The notes beneath the pieces were generated by a model, which did no database searches, had not been told where the DNA came from, and worked only from the letters and a program-made list of their open reading frames with translations. The translations under genes and the position numbers were made by a program. This document shows, one piece after another, positions 7,840-16,641 of a stretch of DNA of 64,000 nucleotides. This DNA comes from Oscillospiraceae bacterium (GTDB lineage: Bacteria; Bacillota; Clostridia; Oscillospirales; Acutalibacteraceae): positions 1-64,000 of the forward strand of contig JAISUW010000041.1 in the NCBI GenBank assembly GCA_031271865.1, written 5' to 3'. Position 1 is the first letter of the stretch. Each line of letters starts with the position of its first letter.

Positions 7840-8922
7840 ATGCAAAAACGGTACAATGTCGGTGTCATCGGCGCAACAGGCATGGTGGGGCAGCGGTTCT
7901 GCTCCTTGCTTGCGAATCACCCATGGTTCAATGTAACTGCACTGGCGGCTTCGAGCCGCTCGGCAGGGAAAAGTTATGGGGAACTGATGGAGAAACGCTG
8001 GCAGCTGGCCGTGCCGTTCCCGGAGAACTTAGCTGAACTCCGTTTGTTCGACGCGGAGAAAGACAAAGAGAAGCTGGTGCCCCTCGTGGATTTTGTTTTC
8101 TGCGCCGTGGATATGCCCAAAGCGGAAATCCGTGCCTTGGAGGACAGCTACGCGAAACTGAACTGCCCTGTCGTATCCAACAACTCCGCGCACCGCGGGA
8201 CGCCGGATGTCCCAATGATTGTAACCGAACTCAACGCCGACCACGCGGCAGTGATTCCCTTCCAACGAAAACGATTGGGGACACGGCGCGGGTTCGTGGC
8301 AGTCAAGTCGAACTGCTCCATCCAGAACTACGTCCCCGCACTGTTTCCCCTACCCGATGTGCAGGATGTGCTTGTATGCACGTACCAAGCAATTTCCGGG
8401 GCGGGTAAGAACTTCACGACATGGCCGGAGATGATTGACAACCTCATCCCCTATATCGGCGGGGAAGAGGAAAAATCCGAGCAGGAGCCGCATAAGATAT
8501 ACGGAACGGTCAAGGACGGCGTGATCCAAAACGCCGACAGCCCGAACTTCACCGCGCAGTGCATCCGCGTTCCCGTGAGTGACGGGCACTTCTCTGCCGT
8601 CTTTGTACGCTTTGCGCCCGGCAAAAAGCCCACGAAAGAATTTATCCTGAATGCGTGGGAAAACTATCGGGGACCGTGCGACAGTCTGCACCTGCCCTCC
8701 GCGCCGGAGAAGTTCCTGCGCTACTACCCGGAAGACAATATGCCCCAGACAAAACTTTGCCGCGATTTAGACAAAGGCATGGCCGTACATATCGGCCGCC
8801 TGCGGGAGGACAGCCAGTATGACTATAGATTCGTCTGCCTCTCCCACAACACGCTCTTAGGTGCTGCGGGCGGCGCCGTCCTCATGGCGGAGCAGCTCTG
8901 TGCCCAAGGATACATGGATTAA
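7840..8922 (+). CDS. asd: Aspartate-semialdehyde dehydrogenase
   Basis: NADPH-dependent reduction of aspartyl phosphate to aspartate semialdehyde, the branch-point step to lysine/diaminopimelate, threonine and methionine. The 360-residue protein has the N-terminal nucleotide-binding motif GVIGATGMVGQRF (residues 8-20), the catalytic Cys in VKSNCSIQNYVP (Cys159) and a later VSDGHFSAVF with the active-site His. The SNCS context and length fit the archaeal/fungal-type Asd subgroup. I start at ATG 7840 because GGGAGGT lies nine bases upstream; the frame is open to 7708 but that would begin before the promoter. dapA follows 49 bases downstream. Confidence 0.93.
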   Translation: MQKRYNVGVIGATGMVGQRFCSLLANHPWFNVTALAASSRSAGKSYGELMEKRWQLAVPFPENLAELRLFDAEKDKEKLVPLVDFVFCAVDMPKAEIRALEDSYAKLNCPVVSNNSAHRGTPDVPMIVTELNADHAAVIPFQRKRLGTRRGFVAVKSNCSIQNYVPALFPLPDVQDVLVCTYQAISGAGKNFTTWPEMIDNLIPYIGGEEEKSEQEPHKIYGTVKDGVIQNADSPNFTAQCIRVPVSDGHFSAVFVRFAPGKKPTKEFILNAWENYRGPCDSLHLPSAPEKFLRYYPEDNMPQTKLCRDLDKGMAVHIGRLREDSQYDYRFVCLSHNTLLGAAGGAVLMAEQLCAQGYMD

Positions 8923-8971
8923 ACCGACTGCGCCCTGCTGCAAGCGCAGAAGATAGAAAAGGAGTTGCCTT

Positions 8972-9850
8972 ATGGCGAAGACACCGATTTTCACGGGTGC
9001 CGGTATCGCTATCGTCACACCGTTTCATGAAGACTTCAGCATAAACTATGATAAGCTGGGGGAGCTGATTGACCGGCAGATTGCCGCAGGTACGGATGCC
9101 ATTATCATCTGCGGCACGACCGGCGAAGGCTCTACACTCACGCCGGAGGAACACGCTGCCGCCATCAAGTTCGCCGTAGACTACACACGGGGCCGCATCC
9201 CTGTCATCGCAGGCACCGGCTCCAATGATACCGTTTTCGCTGCGGAGTTGTCCGCACACGCCGAGCGCGTCGGGGCGGATGGCTTGTTGCTTGTCACACC
9301 CTACTACAACAAGTGTTCGCAGGCGGGCTTGGTGGCGCACTACAGCTATGTGGCGGACCGCACGAAGCTGCCGATGATTCTCTACAACGTCCCCGGCCGC
9401 ACCGGTATGGGCATCAAGCCCGAGACCTACTACGAGCTTTCGAAGATTCCAAACATCAACGCTACCAAGGAGGCCAGCGGCGACATATCCGCCATGGCCA
9501 AGACTATTGCGCTGTGCGGCGACAACCTGCTGCTCTACTCCGGCAACGACGACCAGATTACGCCCCTGCGCTCCTTGGGCGGGAAAGGTGTGATCTCCGT
9601 CCTGTCCCATGTGGCACCGAAGGCCGTGCATGACATCGCCACCCTGCCGCTGGAGGAGGCCACGAAGCTGCAACTCGAATGGCTTGACCTTGCCAACGAC
9701 CTCTTCTGCGACGTCAACCCGATTCCGGTGAAGGCCGCGATGAACATGATGGGGATGGAGGTCGGACCCACACGCCTGCCGCTGACCCCCCTGAACGCCG
9801 CCAACACCGCGAAGCTGCGTGCCACGCTGCACAAGCACAATCTCATCTGA
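8972..9850 (+). CDS. dapA: 4-hydroxy-tetrahydrodipicolinate synthase
   Basis: Condenses pyruvate with aspartate semialdehyde, the product of the gene just upstream, in the diaminopimelate/lysine pathway. The 292-residue protein is a (beta/alpha)8 class I aldolase with GTTGEGSTLTPEEH (residues 48-61), the catalytic Tyr in YNVPGRTG (about 138) and the Schiff-base Lys in NATKEASGD (Lys166). AAGGAG lies seven bases before the ATG. asd and dapA form a two-gene operon closed by the terminator at 9853; dapB is not adjacent. Confidence 0.96.
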   Translation: MAKTPIFTGAGIAIVTPFHEDFSINYDKLGELIDRQIAAGTDAIIICGTTGEGSTLTPEEHAAAIKFAVDYTRGRIPVIAGTGSNDTVFAAELSAHAERVGADGLLLVTPYYNKCSQAGLVAHYSYVADRTKLPMILYNVPGRTGMGIKPETYYELSKIPNINATKEASGDISAMAKTIALCGDNLLLYSGNDDQITPLRSLGGKGVISVLSHVAPKAVHDIATLPLEEATKLQLEWLDLANDLFCDVNPIPVKAAMNMMGMEVGPTRLPLTPLNAANTAKLRATLHKHNLI

Positions 9851-9852
9851 AC

Positions 9853-9887
9853 AAACCGCCGCCGTCCGTAAAGGACGGCGGCGGTTT
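9853..9887 (+). terminator. Intrinsic terminator of asd-dapA
   Basis: A perfect 15-bp inverted repeat (AAACCGCCGCCGTCC and its complement) around a five-base loop GTAAA, ending in TTT. It sits two bases after the dapA stop and four bases before the stop of the convergent ATPase gene. The A/T ends could let it work in both directions. Confidence 0.85.
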
Positions 9888-9890
9888 CGG

Positions 9891-11099
9891 TTATACTTCT
9901 TCTTTCAAAAATGTGCGAATGTTCCGGTGCTGAATTCCCTCCCGCCCCATGTCGAATTCATCGAGGGACAGGACGAGCTTGGGGTAATTGTCTTTTATCT
10001 TGGCTAATAGACCGAATTCCCGGTCCAATGTGTCTTGGGTAGCTAAGAGATAGCAAACCTGGATGTAAACGCGCTCCCCGTTTCTTTCGGCGACAAAGTC
10101 AACCTCCGCCGCACCGAGTTTGCCGACAGTCACATGAAAGCCGCGCCGGAATAATTCCATAAATACGATGTTCTCCAGCACAAGCTCAATGTCGCGGGTA
10201 TTCTTCCCATAGACTGCCTCGCGCAGACCGTGGTCAGCTACATAGTACTTCTCATTCACCGAGAGAATCTTCTTTCCAATCAAATCTTGCCGCCGCACCG
10301 GATAGAACAGATACGCTTGGGCGCAAGCATTGAGATAATTCAAGATGGTCTCCGGCTGGGCGCAGCGGCCCTCGTTCTTAAAATACTTGGAGATGGATGT
10401 GGCCGAAAAGGGATGCCCGACATTCGCCAAGACGTATAGGATGATACGCTCCAGCAAATCCACATCGCGGATGCTGTGCCTGCGCACAATGTCCTTGAGG
10501 ACAACGGAATTGTATACATCCCGCAGATACTGACGGGAGGGCTCCGATGCCAGACCGAGGTTCAGCAGAAAGGGCATCCCCCCAAAAGCCATATACGCCC
10601 GGAATACCTGCGCCGGGTCCGCTTCGCCTTTGGCTTCTTTGTATAAATCGGTGAACTCCGCAAAGGAAAACGGACAGATAACAAACTCCGCATAGCGCCC
10701 GCCCAGATAGGTCGCCAATTCCCCGGACAGCAAATGCGCATTGGAACCGGTGATATAGATATCGCAGTCGTACTTCACCCGTAAGGAGTTCAGGCAGATC
10801 TGCCAGTCAGAAACCTCCTGAATCTCGTCAAAGAAAAGGTAGACGCGCCCGGCCGTATTTTCCATCTGCCCGGCAACCCAAGCGTGCAACGCTTCTGCAG
10901 TACATAGCTTTCTGTTGTCCATATCCTCAAAATTCAGCGACAGAATTTGTTCCGAATGCACGCCTCGCCGAAGCAGTTCCTGCCCAATCAGCTGCAGCAT
11001 GACGGACTTCCCGCATCGCCGCATACCGGTCAGCACTTTGATGAGGTCGGTATCTATAAAAGGTTCGATGCGTTTCATTATGGTCGGTCTGTTTACCAT
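9891..11099 (-). CDS. AAA family ATPase with DUF4143 domain
   Basis: A 402-residue cytoplasmic ATPase of the AAA_14/DUF4143 group (COG1373-like). Residues 1-140 form the ATPase core: Walker A GMRRCGKS (25-32), Walker B VYLFFDEIQ (D91, E92) and the sensor ITGSNAHLL. The middle is a winged-helix-like region, and the C-terminal DUF4143 region has VDFVAERNGERVYIQVCY, resembling a nuclease-like fold with a D..V motif. The cellular role of this family is not established. The start has GGAGGG six bases upstream. It is a single gene under a promoter embedded in palindromic operators (11127-11228), so it is probably tightly repressed. Confidence 0.85.
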   Translation of the reverse strand: MVNRPTIMKRIEPFIDTDLIKVLTGMRRCGKSVMLQLIGQELLRRGVHSEQILSLNFEDMDNRKLCTAEALHAWVAGQMENTAGRVYLFFDEIQEVSDWQICLNSLRVKYDCDIYITGSNAHLLSGELATYLGGRYAEFVICPFSFAEFTDLYKEAKGEADPAQVFRAYMAFGGMPFLLNLGLASEPSRQYLRDVYNSVVLKDIVRRHSIRDVDLLERIILYVLANVGHPFSATSISKYFKNEGRCAQPETILNYLNACAQAYLFYPVRRQDLIGKKILSVNEKYYVADHGLREAVYGKNTRDIELVLENIVFMELFRRGFHVTVGKLGAAEVDFVAERNGERVYIQVCYLLATQDTLDREFGLLAKIKDNYPKLVLSLDEFDMGREGIQHRNIRTFLKEEV

Positions 11100-11126
11100 G
11101 GTTATCCCTCCGCTTTCAGTATTCCT

Positions 11127-11155
11127 ATTTTATCACGGATATAACCGTTTGTCAA
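11127..11155 (-). promoter_or_regulatory. Promoter of the AAA ATPase gene, with an operator in the spacer
   Basis: On the reverse strand: -35 TTGACA (11150-11155), -10 TAAAAT (11127-11132), 17-base spacer ending in TGA. The spacer is almost entirely occupied by the palindrome at 11135-11148, so a protein bound there would exclude RNA polymerase. Confidence 0.8.
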
Positions 11156-11228
11156 GAATAAATTTTAATTTTATCGGTTATAACCGTATGTTTATAATAT
11201 GAATTAATTTTGACGGTTATAACCGTCA
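11135..11228. promoter_or_regulatory. Three palindromic operators at 39-base spacing
   Basis: Three copies of a CGGTTATAACCG-type palindrome: ACGGATATAACCGT (11135-11148), CGGTTATAACCG (core 11175-11186) and TGACGGTTATAACCGTCA (11211-11228, perfect). Their centres are 39 bases apart both times. The first lies between the -35 and -10 boxes of the ATPase promoter. No regulator gene is adjacent in either direction, so the binding protein is unknown; autoregulation by the ATPase itself is possible but unsupported. Confidence 0.8.
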
Positions 11229-11434
11229 TATCGAATCGAGAATGCACTGTATAAATACAAGCGTTTGCCTTGCTTCTATTTTTTGTGGGACAAACACAAA
11301 ATGCGCCTTTTGATAATATTATAATAGGGAACATACCATAGCTAAGTGTACATATAACCCCTCAGAGCCAATCCGAACCATGCCCGGCACACCATACGCC
11401 GGGCAGACACAATAACGAAAGGGCGGAATCCCTG
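11229..11434. other. AT-rich leader of the 1211-residue protein gene
   Basis: Together with the operators this makes a 335-base gene-free stretch that is much more AT-rich than its surroundings. TATAAT-like sequence occurs at 11320-11325, but without a convincing -35 box. A small hairpin (TGCCCGGC at 11381-11388 with GCCGGGCA at 11398-11405) lies about 30 bases before the ATG at 11435. I see no other feature here. Confidence 0.5.
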
Positions 11435-14400
11435 ATGGAACAACAGAAAAAAACAACAAAAGCCCCGGCTTACGAGCCGGTGGTTGACTATGCCTCCGAA
11501 TTGGCTGAACTTGCCAAAGCGCGCGCCAAAGGACAGTCCTACCCCCCGCCGCAGGCAGAGAAAGCCCCGGAACCTGCGAAGAAAAAAGAGGCTGCACCCG
11601 CCATCCCTGAGGGATATACCCCTGTTCCAAAGGATCTGAAGTTTGACTTTAACGGCGACGGCAAGGTTTCTCCGGCGGAATGGGCCGGCGGCGCGGTGGA
11701 AGCTGTCGCGGATATCCTCGAGAAAGCCGAACCGTATATCGCAAAGGCCGAGCCGATTGTCAACCTTGCGGTGGAATCCGGTTTGGCCGGTGCCGCCGTT
11801 GACCTCGCCGTCAAAGGCATCGAATTGGGCATAGACAAAATCGAAGAGAAAGCCGCCGAGAGCAAAGAGAAGAAACGCGAAGCCACCGCTGCATCTGCCG
11901 CCGAAAAACCGCAAACCAAGGTGCAGCCCGCCCCGGAATCGCAGGCGGAGACAAACCCCCAAAGCAAGACGGAAGCTCCGAAACATAAGCATCCCAAACA
12001 CCCGCACGGCGGACAGCGGCAAACGACTGCCACGCGGCAGACAAGTCATATCTCCACGCCGAAAACGGCCGTATACACGCCGCAGGTCGTAACTTCCCAC
12101 GCCGTGGAAGAAGCCGCCGAACAGCCCCAAAAACACAGCAATTGGCACGTGGAGGATTTGATTCCGCGCCACATGACCGTTGAGCCAATCGAAATCGAAG
12201 CGGAGATTGGAAGAAGCAAAGCCTATACCCATGCCGTGGAAGCCGAGAAGCTCGCCGCAGAGCTGGCGCAGCCATCCAAGCCCGCGCCCTACCTCAACCC
12301 CAATGCCGTGCGGGCGGAGGAGGAGATCGTGGAGATTGCAGACGAATACGATTGGCTCCGGCAGAACGGCGCGGCGTTCGATGCCTCCCGAGTGAAGCCG
12401 GTCGAAGAACAGGGCTATGAGGACGTACCGGCGGATCTGCTTGGGAAAGACGGCGGCAAGCGTAAACCTGCAACATCGTTTGATGCTGCCCGCGTACAAC
12501 CCATTGAAACACCGAAGTACCAAGATGTCCCGCCGGAGCTTTTGGGATACGGTGCCGGAAAAAGCTCTGCCGCTCCCGCCGTGCAGCCGGAGCCAAGTCA
12601 AGAGCCGGCCTTTGACCCGGAGGCTATCCATGTGATGGAAACACCGAAAGTCACAGAGCCTATCGCATTGCCGGATCCGGCACCGGTATATGAGTCTCCG
12701 AAATCCCCGACCGCAGACGGACCCAACCGCGTGGGCTTAGGCGCACAGCCGCGTGTGCAGGAACCGGTCACGCAAATCCGGCAGCCGCAGAAAGTGCAGC
12801 AGCACATCCAAGAGGAAGTACAGCAGCCGCAGCAACCGATAGCACAGCAACCGGCTCTCCCGCAGCAGAAGTGCCACACGGTGTCTTTCTCCATGACCTA
12901 TTGTGAGCCGACCTGCCCGCTGCGCGGCATCTGCGGCTTTTATAACGCGCCGCCGACGCAGCGCAAGCAGGGCTCCTGCAAGCAGTACCACGGCAAACCG
13001 CAATACTGTACTGCCCGAAAACCTGCCGAACAGACAAAACCGGCGCCGGAAAAACCGGCCGCCGCCGCACAGGAGAAACCGAGCTGCAAACAATCCTGCC
13101 AACCTCGCCCCGCTTGCCCGCAGCAAAAGGCACCGACGCAGCGATTCCCCGGCAGTTGCACCTGCCCGGAACAGACCGGACAACGGCCGGAGCCTTGCCG
13201 CCAAGGGCAATACGACCATGGATATACGCCCCCCGCTGCCGGCTGCACGCCGTCGGCAGAAAAAAAAAAGAATGGGGCAGTCCCGGGGGCGGAGTTCCTC
13301 ACAGGGTTCGCCAATTCCGCCAAGACCCTCGCAGATAGGTGCCTGCCCATCCCCGGCGCAGACTGCGCCCGCGCCTTGGCAGAAACCCTCTTGGGAACAG
13401 GAACCGCACAGAATGCCTGCGGGGCACAGCCCTATGCCGGGAAGACCGCCTATCGCTTCTCCGACAGCGCCGCAAGCGTTCCGACCGGAACGACACCACC
13501 CGCCGCAACACGAAGCGCTTACCGCTTCTCCGACACCGCCGGAGCCGCCCGAATTCCTGCCGATGTGGCTGACAGCCGACTGCCCGCCCGAGGCTCTAAC
13601 ATTATCCAAATGCCGGTGCCATCCTATGCGCCGCCCCGGCCCCTGCTGAAAGAAGAAGAAGCCGTCATAGACCCGCAGTCGCTGATAAGGTGGCCTTATA
13701 CAGCGGCAGATGGGTCTGTGCCTGCTGTTCCGGCAGCTACGGTCAAGGTAACAACATCCTCCTCGTCGTCTTCCTCGAAAGTGTCTGCGTCTTCCTCCTC
13801 GAGTTCCTCTTCGAAGAGCAGTTCCTCTTCGTCTTCCTCTTCGTCCTCCGGCGGCACTACGTCTGCGACGGGGTCAACCTCCGCTTCCGGAGGGTCTTCC
13901 TCTTCCTCATCTTCCTCCTCTTCCACAAGCAGTTCGTCCTCCTCCACCGGAAGCACATCCTCTTCTTCCGCAGGCGGCACCGGCGGGGCGGGAGGTTCCG
14001 GCGGGTCCGGCGGTACGTCCGGCGGGTCCGGCGGCGCAGGCGGTACATCGTCCTCGACCGGATCCACTTCTTCCTCTACCTCCTCTACAGGTTCTACCTC
14101 TTCCGCAACATCTACCGGCGGCACTTCGTCCTCCTCCTCGAGCAGTTCCTCCTCTTCTTCGGGCGGGACGACTTCTGCAACCGGTTCCGCATCCGCTTCT
14201 ACCGGCACCTCGAGTTCCTCCTCTTCTTCGTCAAGCAGTTCCTCTTCCTCCACCGGAAGCGCATCCTCCTCTTCTTCCGGCGGCACAGGCGGATCAGGCG
14301 GGTCGGGCGGCAGCAGCGGCGGTGCGGGCGGTTCCGGCGGCTCCGCAACCGTCAATTCGCGGCCATATGACATATGGGACAATCCGTTCGGCATACAATC

Positions 14401-15070
14401 CAATGGTGCAACCCAACGAAAAGCGGAGGCCTCGCCTATGGATTACAACTATGCTGTCCCAACCGTCACCCCCGGTGTACCGTCTATGGTCGATTTCACG
14501 GAGAACGACCAGCGCTACGCCGAGCAGTCGTACCGCTTCGATGAGGATCCCTTGGCGCAGCCCTTTGCGGGTGCCGGCGGCGAAACGGAGAGCTATACCG
14601 ACAACTATTCCTCTTACCCCCAGCAGCCAATCGCCAGCGGCAACTTCGAGATGGCTATCCCGGAATACAACACCTTGGAGCAGTACCTTCAGGAAAACCC
14701 TGCCCGCGGAATGCTCACCATCCGTATCCTCTCCGCAGACAGAAAATCCCCCATCGGCGGTGCCAAAGTCATGGTTACGCGCCGTATAGGAGCCAAAACG
14801 TATCGTTTCTATGATGTAGCCACGGATGCGCAGGGTCTGGTGAACCGTCTCTCCCTACCGACCCCCGAGGTGGAGGCCTCCTTCGACCCGAACAGTGGCA
14901 AGCTGCCCTATGAGGTCTATGACATCAGCGTCACCATCGGTACGAACAAGAGCCAGATTTTCCGCAATGCCACGATTTTCCCGAATACGGAAAGCGTCCA
15001 GCCCGTCTATGTCAACAGTGCCTCCGGGACAAATACCCGTACGTATGATGAAGCGCGGTATACGCGTTAA
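11435..15070 (+). CDS. Large low-complexity protein with EF-hand-like loop, Cys clusters, Ser tract and CnaB-like C-terminus
   Basis: A 1211-residue protein of unknown function with no signal peptide. In order: an EF-hand/dockerin-like loop DFNGDGKVSPAEW (71-83); an Ala/Glu/Lys/Pro-rich region; two related repeats around PPELLGYG and PADLLGKD (about 320-370); two Cys-rich clusters (about 480-530 and 550-610); a tract almost entirely Ser with Gly/Thr (about 770-975, bases 13750-14360); and a C-terminal domain (about 1085-1200) with ILSADRKSPIGGAKVMVTRR and ATDAQGLVNRLSLPTP, resembling a carboxypeptidase-regulatory/CnaB-type beta sandwich. The SpoIID-like gene starts 51 bases later, suggesting a spore or cell-envelope matrix role (inference). 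Repeat tracts may vary between strains. Confidence 0.75.
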   Translation: MEQQKKTTKAPAYEPVVDYASELAELAKARAKGQSYPPPQAEKAPEPAKKKEAAPAIPEGYTPVPKDLKFDFNGDGKVSPAEWAGGAVEAVADILEKAEPYIAKAEPIVNLAVESGLAGAAVDLAVKGIELGIDKIEEKAAESKEKKREATAASAAEKPQTKVQPAPESQAETNPQSKTEAPKHKHPKHPHGGQRQTTATRQTSHISTPKTAVYTPQVVTSHAVEEAAEQPQKHSNWHVEDLIPRHMTVEPIEIEAEIGRSKAYTHAVEAEKLAAELAQPSKPAPYLNPNAVRAEEEIVEIADEYDWLRQNGAAFDASRVKPVEEQGYEDVPADLLGKDGGKRKPATSFDAARVQPIETPKYQDVPPELLGYGAGKSSAAPAVQPEPSQEPAFDPEAIHVMETPKVTEPIALPDPAPVYESPKSPTADGPNRVGLGAQPRVQEPVTQIRQPQKVQQHIQEEVQQPQQPIAQQPALPQQKCHTVSFSMTYCEPTCPLRGICGFYNAPPTQRKQGSCKQYHGKPQYCTARKPAEQTKPAPEKPAAAAQEKPSCKQSCQPRPACPQQKAPTQRFPGSCTCPEQTGQRPEPCRQGQYDHGYTPPAAGCTPSAEKKKNGAVPGAEFLTGFANSAKTLADRCLPIPGADCARALAETLLGTGTAQNACGAQPYAGKTAYRFSDSAASVPTGTTPPAATRSAYRFSDTAGAARIPADVADSRLPARGSNIIQMPVPSYAPPRPLLKEEEAVIDPQSLIRWPYTAADGSVPAVPAATVKVTTSSSSSSSKVSASSSSSSSSKSSSSSSSSSSSGGTTSATGSTSASGGSSSSSSSSSSTSSSSSSTGSTSSSSAGGTGGAGGSGGSGGTSGGSGGAGGTSSSTGSTSSSTSSTGSTSSATSTGGTSSSSSSSSSSSSGGTTSATGSASASTGTSSSSSSSSSSSSSSTGSASSSSSGGTGGSGGSGGSSGGAGGSGGSATVNSRPYDIWDNPFGIQSNGATQRKAEASPMDYNYAVPTVTPGVPSMVDFTENDQRYAEQSYRFDEDPLAQPFAGAGGETESYTDNYSSYPQQPIASGNFEMAIPEYNTLEQYLQENPARGMLTIRILSADRKSPIGGAKVMVTRRIGAKTYRFYDVATDAQGLVNRLSLPTPEVEASFDPNSGKLPYEVYDISVTIGTNKSQIFRNATIFPNTESVQPVYVNSASGTNTRTYDEARYTR

Positions 15071-15121
15071 GCTGGTTTTTCGTAGAGGTTGCGAAAACCC
15101 CAAAGCAAAGGAGACACCACC

Positions 15122-16549
15122 ATGGCCACACCGGTAATTCCTCCCTACATTACGGTCCATCTGGGCAACCCGAAGACAGCGGCGAAAGATGTCCGCCTAC
15201 CGTTCAAGGATTACATTAAGAATGTCGCCTCATCGGAGATATACCCGACGTGGAACGAGCAGGCATTGCGCGCAAACATATACGCGATTGTATCCTTCGC
15301 ACTGAACCGTATCTATACGGAACACTACCGTGCGCAGGGATACCCCTTTGACATCACGTCCTCCACGGCGTATGACCAAGCATTCGTAGAGGGCCGCGAC
15401 ATCTTCGCGAACATCTCCACGCTGGTAGACGAGACTTTCAACGACTACATCACCTGGGAGGGGCAGGTGCAGCCCATGTTCGCCATGTACTGCAACGGCA
15501 CAACCGTGAAGTGCAAAGGCATGAGCCAATGGGGTTCGCAGGACTTGGCGAAGCAGGGATACTCCGCGGAGCGCATCCTAAAGTATTACTATGGGGATAA
15601 CATCACTTTCCACAACAACGCGCCGGAGGGCATTGTCCGCGCCTCCTATCCGGGCCGTTTCCTGCGCAGAGGCTCCATCGGCGAGGAAGTCCGCGACCTT
15701 CAAAGAATGCTGCGGCGCGTGAGCGGTTCTTTCCCTGCCATTCCGAAAGCGGAAGTCAACACCGGCATCTTTGACCAAGACACGGATAAAGCCGTCCGCG
15801 AGTTCCAGCGCGTATTCGGATTAACGGTAGACGGCATTGTAGGCCAAGAAACATGGTACCGCTTGGTGAGTATCTATAACTCCGTCAAGCGCTTGGGGGA
15901 ATACGACAGCGAGGGCATCAACGCCTCCGAGGCGGCGGATATGTATCGCCCAACCGCCCGCCGCGGGGACAGCGGCTTCGAAACCAAAACCATTCAGTAT
16001 TACCTCAACTTCATTGCAGACTTTGTGCCGGGCATAGGCAAACTGGATGCCGACGGTGTCTTCGGCTCCCGGACAGAAGCTGCAGTCAAGGCTTTCCAAA
16101 AGAAGTACGGCTTGGTAGAAGACGGCATTGTCGGCAGAACGACTTGGAATTATATGCAGGGCGTCTACAATGAGTTCTATGACTCTCTCCCGGCGGCGGA
16201 GCGCGGCTCGTTCTATCCGGGCTATGCACTCTCCCCCGGTGACAACGGTCCGGCTGTTGTACGCCTGCAGACCTGGCTCAACGACCTCTCTAAGAAGATG
16301 AACGGCCTGCTGCCTGTCACCATCGACGGCGACTATGGTTCCAGCACAGCGAAAGCGGTTTCCGCTTTCCAAGAAGCGGCGCAGGTTCCGCAATCCGGTG
16401 AGGTCGGTCCTTTGACTTGGAATGCCATCTTGGAAAAGTACGACCACTACTTCGGCATTCGTGACCTGGCGGAAAGCTATGACCCGGCAGAGTTGGAGGA
16501 CACAGACGAGGACGAGGAGTACATAGACTATATGCCGGCTGCCTCGTAA
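15122..16549 (+). CDS. SpoIID-like protein with three peptidoglycan-binding domains
   Basis: A 475-residue protein. The N-terminal region (about 1-165) contains YIKNVASSEIYPTW and GMSQWGSQDLAKQGY followed by ILKYYYGD, which match the C-terminal signature of SpoIID/LytB proteins; SpoIID itself is a lytic transglycosylase acting in engulfment. Three PG_binding_1-type repeats follow (about 183-250, 290-355 and 390-455), each with LQ..L and D G.FG..T..AV..FQ patterns. There is no signal peptide. The catalytic Glu of SpoIID cannot be assigned with confidence, so enzymatic activity is uncertain. ATG 15122 has AAAGGAG eight bases upstream. It ends at a strong terminator and is probably cotranscribed with the large protein before it. 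Confidence 0.82.
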   Translation: MATPVIPPYITVHLGNPKTAAKDVRLPFKDYIKNVASSEIYPTWNEQALRANIYAIVSFALNRIYTEHYRAQGYPFDITSSTAYDQAFVEGRDIFANISTLVDETFNDYITWEGQVQPMFAMYCNGTTVKCKGMSQWGSQDLAKQGYSAERILKYYYGDNITFHNNAPEGIVRASYPGRFLRRGSIGEEVRDLQRMLRRVSGSFPAIPKAEVNTGIFDQDTDKAVREFQRVFGLTVDGIVGQETWYRLVSIYNSVKRLGEYDSEGINASEAADMYRPTARRGDSGFETKTIQYYLNFIADFVPGIGKLDADGVFGSRTEAAVKAFQKKYGLVEDGIVGRTTWNYMQGVYNEFYDSLPAAERGSFYPGYALSPGDNGPAVVRLQTWLNDLSKKMNGLLPVTIDGDYGSSTAKAVSAFQEAAQVPQSGEVGPLTWNAILEKYDHYFGIRDLAESYDPAELEDTDEDEEYIDYMPAAS

Positions 16550-16582
16550 ACACAACTGCTGACCGCAGGCTATCTGCATACG

Positions 16583-16624
16583 AATCGGCTCATCTGACAC
16601 CGGATGTCAGATGAGCCGATTTTT
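16583..16624 (+). terminator. Intrinsic terminator after the SpoIID-like gene
   Basis: A perfect 16-bp inverted repeat (16584-16599 with 16605-16620) around the loop CCGGA, followed by five T. It lies between the convergent SpoIID-like and ecfT genes. Confidence 0.9.
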
Positions 16625-16641
16625 AAACGCAGCAACGTCCC

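Noticed and set aside
9891..11099. Antiviral defence system around the AAA ATPase
   Set aside because: Only a lone AAA_14/DUF4143 gene is present; no nuclease, toxin or other defence partner is adjacent.
13696..14403. A reverse-strand frame of 235 codons rich in Glu/Val
   Set aside because: It is the mirror of the forward Ser/Gly tract (TCC/TCT codons read as GGA/AGA/GAA-type codons on the other strand) and has no ribosome site.
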